Of a stretch of 64,000 nt of DNA, positions 61,465 through 64,000 are shown one piece after another. Position numbers and translations under genes: made by a program. The number at the start of each line of letters is the position of its first letter. The first letter of the stretch is position 1. Under the pieces are notes generated by a model. That model had not been told where the DNA came from. It saw nothing but the letters and a program-made list of their open reading frames with translations, and made no database searches. The DNA comes from Nisaea denitrificans DSM 18348 (GTDB lineage: Bacteria > Pseudomonadota > Alphaproteobacteria > Thalassobaculales > Thalassobaculaceae), in NCBI RefSeq assembly GCF_000426505.1, contig NZ_AUFM01000011.1:1550001-1614000 (forward strand). Reading direction: 5' to 3'.

Positions 61465-63168
61465 TCAGCGGTCTGTTCGCTCAACCCGGGCAAGATCGAA
61501 GACCGTCACGCCCTTGGAGTGAGAAAGGCTGTGAGTGCCGACGAGCCCCCGGAAAAACCGGGGCGGGATGGTGCAGATCTCGCTCTCGCGGAAACGCTCT
61601 TCATTCAATGTATCGATCCGGGCGATCCCCATGCACTGGCCATAGGCATCGAAGCCCTGAACCTGGAACACACGGAACAGGCCCTCCTCATCGACAAGGA
61701 ACCCGCCGTTACGGGCCCGGCGGCTGTCGAAGACCACCGGATTGCGAGGGTGCGGAACCCAGTTCTCGGAATCGAATGCATCGGCATGAAAAACGTGAAG
61801 CTCGGAATCATGATCGCCGATCCCCGCGCTATCGATATTCGTCAGCATCCACCATTTGCCGTTGTGCCTGAAAATACTGGTATCGGCCGCACTCACATCC
61901 CGCATGATCACTTTGTGAAGCTGCCAATTATTGGGGAAGTCCACTGATTTATAGAGCCGGATTTCCCCGGCCTCATGCGTCTCCGGGCACATGTAAAGTC
62001 CGCCTTCCGCCTCAAACAGATAGGGGTATGAAAGGTGGAAATCTTCCTCCAGTGCGCACCCCAGATCGTCATACCCGCCCTCTCGCAGCCCCAGGACCGA
62101 GATCTTCCCTCTCCCGCGCGCATAGTCGTAATCCTCAACGAAGCAGAAATGTGCGCCATCCCGGAAGACGGCAAAAGGATCAGCCAGAAACCGGCCCGGG
62201 GGATTTTTGACCGTTACGGCTCGCCGGAGAACCGCGTCCCTCCAGCCCCCGCCGAACAGGTAAGAGACACTCCATCGTTGCGACTGCCGGCGTATCCGGC
62301 GGACGACCTTGCCTGACAGATGAAAGGCTGTTCGCCCCATATAAGCCAGTTGTTGAGCGATCGTGGGAGTTCGATAGAGCGGATAGGCGTAGGGCACCTT
62401 CGGGTAGGCTTCCGGCAAACTGCCCGACCTGCCCACGCCTTCCAGCAGCCGGTGCAGGAAGATGTTGGCTTTCCTGTAGAGCTTAGCCTGATTGAAGGCA
62501 TAGAACGGCGCCGTCCCGATCTGCCCTTTGAAGAGGACATCTCCGCCGTCGAGCTCGGCCGACAGTTTCTGGATAACAAATCCGGTAGAGGGCTCGCGAT
62601 GAAACACCTCCCAAAAGCCGGCAGGGCTGCCACGGTAGGTATCGTTATCCCCGTGATGAAACGAGAGAATGCCAAAGGGACAGACAGTGAGGATCTCTCC
62701 CCTCAATATGCCGCTCCCGCCGCGGATCAGAACATCGATATTTCGTTCGCGGATCGCCTCAACGTCACTCTCCTGGTAGCGGTAAACCAGCCCGCTGCCG
62801 GAAACCTCCGGCGTGACATGGAGCCTTTCCAGACCGATTTCATTCAGAGACTGGCGGTCGAAGAAACCTGACAAGATCGATGACGCGCGGCTGTTGCCGA
62901 GAGCAGACGATGCGAGGCTCGCGAGCCACCATTCAGCCCGCTGCAGCAAAGCGATCAATGCTTTTTCGGCAAGATTTTTTACGCCTCGTCTTTTGATGAA
63001 GTTCAATATTCTCCGAACTTTAGAGACCTCATCCGTCCGAAACGTTCTTTGAACAATCAGAAGACCGATCTCATATTCGTCCGAAAGCCTGCTTCGATTA
63101 ATCAGATCAGAGACAAGCCATTCCTGATCGCAATCATCGACAATGTAAGCGGCCTTCAACTTTCCCAT
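61465..63168 (-). CDS. Formyltransferase-like/beta-propeller fusion protein (GINT1-like C terminus)
   Basis: 567 residues from the ATG at 63168 (GGGA upstream; a GTG at 63183 is possible). Residues about 110-220 resemble a formyltransferase core: LSFHHGDNDTYRGSPAGFWE and LDGGDVLFKG, with the expected N-x-H reading S-x-H. The second half (about 285-560) looks like a five-bladed propeller seen in GINT1-type and GH43-like proteins (FLADPFAVFRDGAHFCFVEDY). A role in modifying an amino sugar for a surface polymer is plausible. Function not known. Confidence 0.6.
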   Translation of the reverse strand: MGKLKAAYIVDDCDQEWLVSDLINRSRLSDEYEIGLLIVQRTFRTDEVSKVRRILNFIKRRGVKNLAEKALIALLQRAEWWLASLASSALGNSRASSILSGFFDRQSLNEIGLERLHVTPEVSGSGLVYRYQESDVEAIRERNIDVLIRGGSGILRGEILTVCPFGILSFHHGDNDTYRGSPAGFWEVFHREPSTGFVIQKLSAELDGGDVLFKGQIGTAPFYAFNQAKLYRKANIFLHRLLEGVGRSGSLPEAYPKVPYAYPLYRTPTIAQQLAYMGRTAFHLSGKVVRRIRRQSQRWSVSYLFGGGWRDAVLRRAVTVKNPPGRFLADPFAVFRDGAHFCFVEDYDYARGRGKISVLGLREGGYDDLGCALEEDFHLSYPYLFEAEGGLYMCPETHEAGEIRLYKSVDFPNNWQLHKVIMRDVSAADTSIFRHNGKWWMLTNIDSAGIGDHDSELHVFHADAFDSENWVPHPRNPVVFDSRRARNGGFLVDEEGLFRVFQVQGFDAYGQCMGIARIDTLNEERFRESEICTIPPRFFRGLVGTHSLSHSKGVTVFDLARVERTDR

Positions 63169-63278
63169 GAGGCGTCCCAACACACTGACATCGCGGAAAG
63201 ATTAACAGTCCGGTTCGCGCCGTACCGCACCGTGAGAGCGCGCGGGATAAAGGAGATGTCATGGAACAATGGGCGTCG

Positions 63279-63857
63279 CTAACCTTCAGCGCTCGCGAGA
63301 CGCTCCTGGAGGGCGCGGATATCCGGCCAGCGATAGACCGTCTCTTCCGTCTTCGCCCCCATCACGCTGCACTCGATGGGAGCGTCGGCGGCGCCGCCCA
63401 GCTGCTCATAAAACGCTACACCGCCGCGATTTTCGCTCAGCACCGTCAGGACAAGGGCGCCAAAGCTGGCATTGGACAGCCCGAGCACGACACGTCCCAG
63501 CAGCGCCGTTCCGACGCCAAGGCCCTGAAAGCTCGGGTCTACATAGAGAACATAGATTTCGGCAATCTCGCCCGCTTCGTTTCCAACTGCGGCGATATCC
63601 TGCCGACGTATACCGCCCTGGCAGAAGCCCACGACCGTTCCATTCCAGTCGGCCACCTGAAACAGCTCGGCGTTCCGGTTTTTGGCAATTGCGTTCGACC
63701 ACTGACCGGCCGACCGTACTGCGCGCAGTTCCAGCAGAACCCGGTCCGGCAGGATCCCTACATAGGCATCCTGCCAAGTTTCGACCTGAACGCGTGCAAT
63801 CGCGGACGCATCCTTTGGCAGGGCAGGACGTATCTTGATGTCTCTCGGATCCGGCAT
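63279..63857 (-). CDS. GNAT-family N-acetyltransferase
   Basis: 192 residues. IYVLYVDPSFQGLGVGTALL contains the acetyl-CoA loop (Q-x-x-G-x-G), and NRGGVAFYEQLGG is typical of the end of the fold. Substrate unknown. Start MPDPRDIKIRP with GAGGAAA seven bases upstream; a longer frame from 63890 is less likely. Confidence 0.85.
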   Translation of the reverse strand: MPDPRDIKIRPALPKDASAIARVQVETWQDAYVGILPDRVLLELRAVRSAGQWSNAIAKNRNAELFQVADWNGTVVGFCQGGIRRQDIAAVGNEAGEIAEIYVLYVDPSFQGLGVGTALLGRVVLGLSNASFGALVLTVLSENRGGVAFYEQLGGAADAPIECSVMGAKTEETVYRWPDIRALQERLASAEG

Positions 63858-63905
63858 TGCTTTCCTCTCATCGGAACGCATCGGGATCATGATAATGGAG
63901 AGACA

Positions 63906-63931
63906 GCGCCGTTTAAACGCCGAAACGGCGC
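63906..63931 (-). terminator. Stem-loop downstream of the last gene
   Basis: GCGCCGTTT (63906-63914) and AAACGGCGC (63923-63931) form a perfect 9-bp stem with an 8-base loop, 18 bases after the stop of the partial gene on the minus strand. No strong T-run follows. Confidence 0.45.
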
Positions 63932-63949
63932 GACGAAAGCGCCCGGACC

Positions 63950-64000
63950 TTATTCGGCTGTTTCTTCTGCCGCGCGACGCTCCAGGATCTGCACGAAGAA
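63950..64000 (-). CDS. C-terminal end of an unidentified gene (partial)
   Basis: Sixteen codons before a TAA at 63950-63952, reading FFVQILERRAAEETAE on the minus strand. The acidic end is in good codon context, but this is too little to name. The rest lies beyond the window. Confidence 0.45.
   Translation of the reverse strand, partial: FFVQILERRAAEETAE

Overview
The window is a chromosomal segment of a GC-rich alphaproteobacterium. The best fit is a marine or soil member of the Rhodospirillales-type lineages, inferred from gene content and order and not proven. The pointers are the run mltG-fabF-acpP-fabG-fabD, the block rpsF-rpsR-DUF2232-rplI followed by dnaB-alr, the small alphaproteobacterial families DUF2794 and DUF3126, the order yfgM-bamB-der, and a propeptide-type PurF. 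No tRNA, rRNA, CRISPR array or intact insertion sequence was seen.

Layout. Positions 1-4020 (minus strand) hold the fatty-acid synthesis cluster; mltG is cut by the window edge. Positions 4167-6810 carry the ribosomal protein operon S6-S18-DUF2232-L9, with a promoter, a structured 5' leader and a terminator. Positions 6854-21296 (plus) are housekeeping: a DnaA-box cluster in front of dnaB, then alr, mlaE-mlaF, radA, cvpA-purF, a short-chain dehydrogenase, a glycerophosphodiesterase, a ZntB/CorA transporter, a large MscS channel and a BaiN-type flavoprotein. Positions 21293-28054 (minus) hold an MFS transporter, a small unknown, an amidase and der-bamB-yfgM. Positions 28315-33389 (plus) hold DUF2794, a CoA-transferase, small unknowns, a short-chain dehydrogenase and an EamA exporter.

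Accessory metabolism begins at about 33.4 kb. A colinear minus-strand run (33400-40751) comprises a nucleoside hydrolase, an XRE-cupin regulator, the three-part glutamate-synthase-like GlxB-GlxC-GlxD, a GlnT/GmaS-type ligase and an amidase. It looks like a nitrogen or methylamine-type assimilation module. After small genes and a secreted beta-lactamase-like hydrolase come a TonB-dependent siderophore receptor and its AraC regulator with a Fur-like box. A second catabolic cluster (45967-49984) joins a gamma-glutamyl ligase, a Rieske oxygenase and a [2Fe-2S] ferredoxin under a divergent IclR regulator. Next come metA, with acetyl-type specificity residue Glu111 and a riboswitch-like leader whose last hairpin covers the ribosome binding site, then a PfkB kinase, and an intradiol dioxygenase plus flavin monooxygenase pair with an AraC regulator.

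Positions 56881-58882 look like a decayed mobile region next to the 3' end of guaA. It has a remnant of a second pfkB, a long inverted repeat, a 53-residue helix-turn-helix protein and a degenerate integrase-like protein, all in AT-richer DNA. After guaA come a methyltransferase and an unusual formyltransferase/beta-propeller fusion that suggest cell-surface glycan work, then a GNAT acetyltransferase and the end of a further gene.

Best candidates for something undescribed: the Rieske-ferredoxin-glutamyl ligase cluster, the Glx/GlnT/amidase/nucleoside hydrolase run, the metA leader, the formyltransferase fusion, and the guaA-linked relic.
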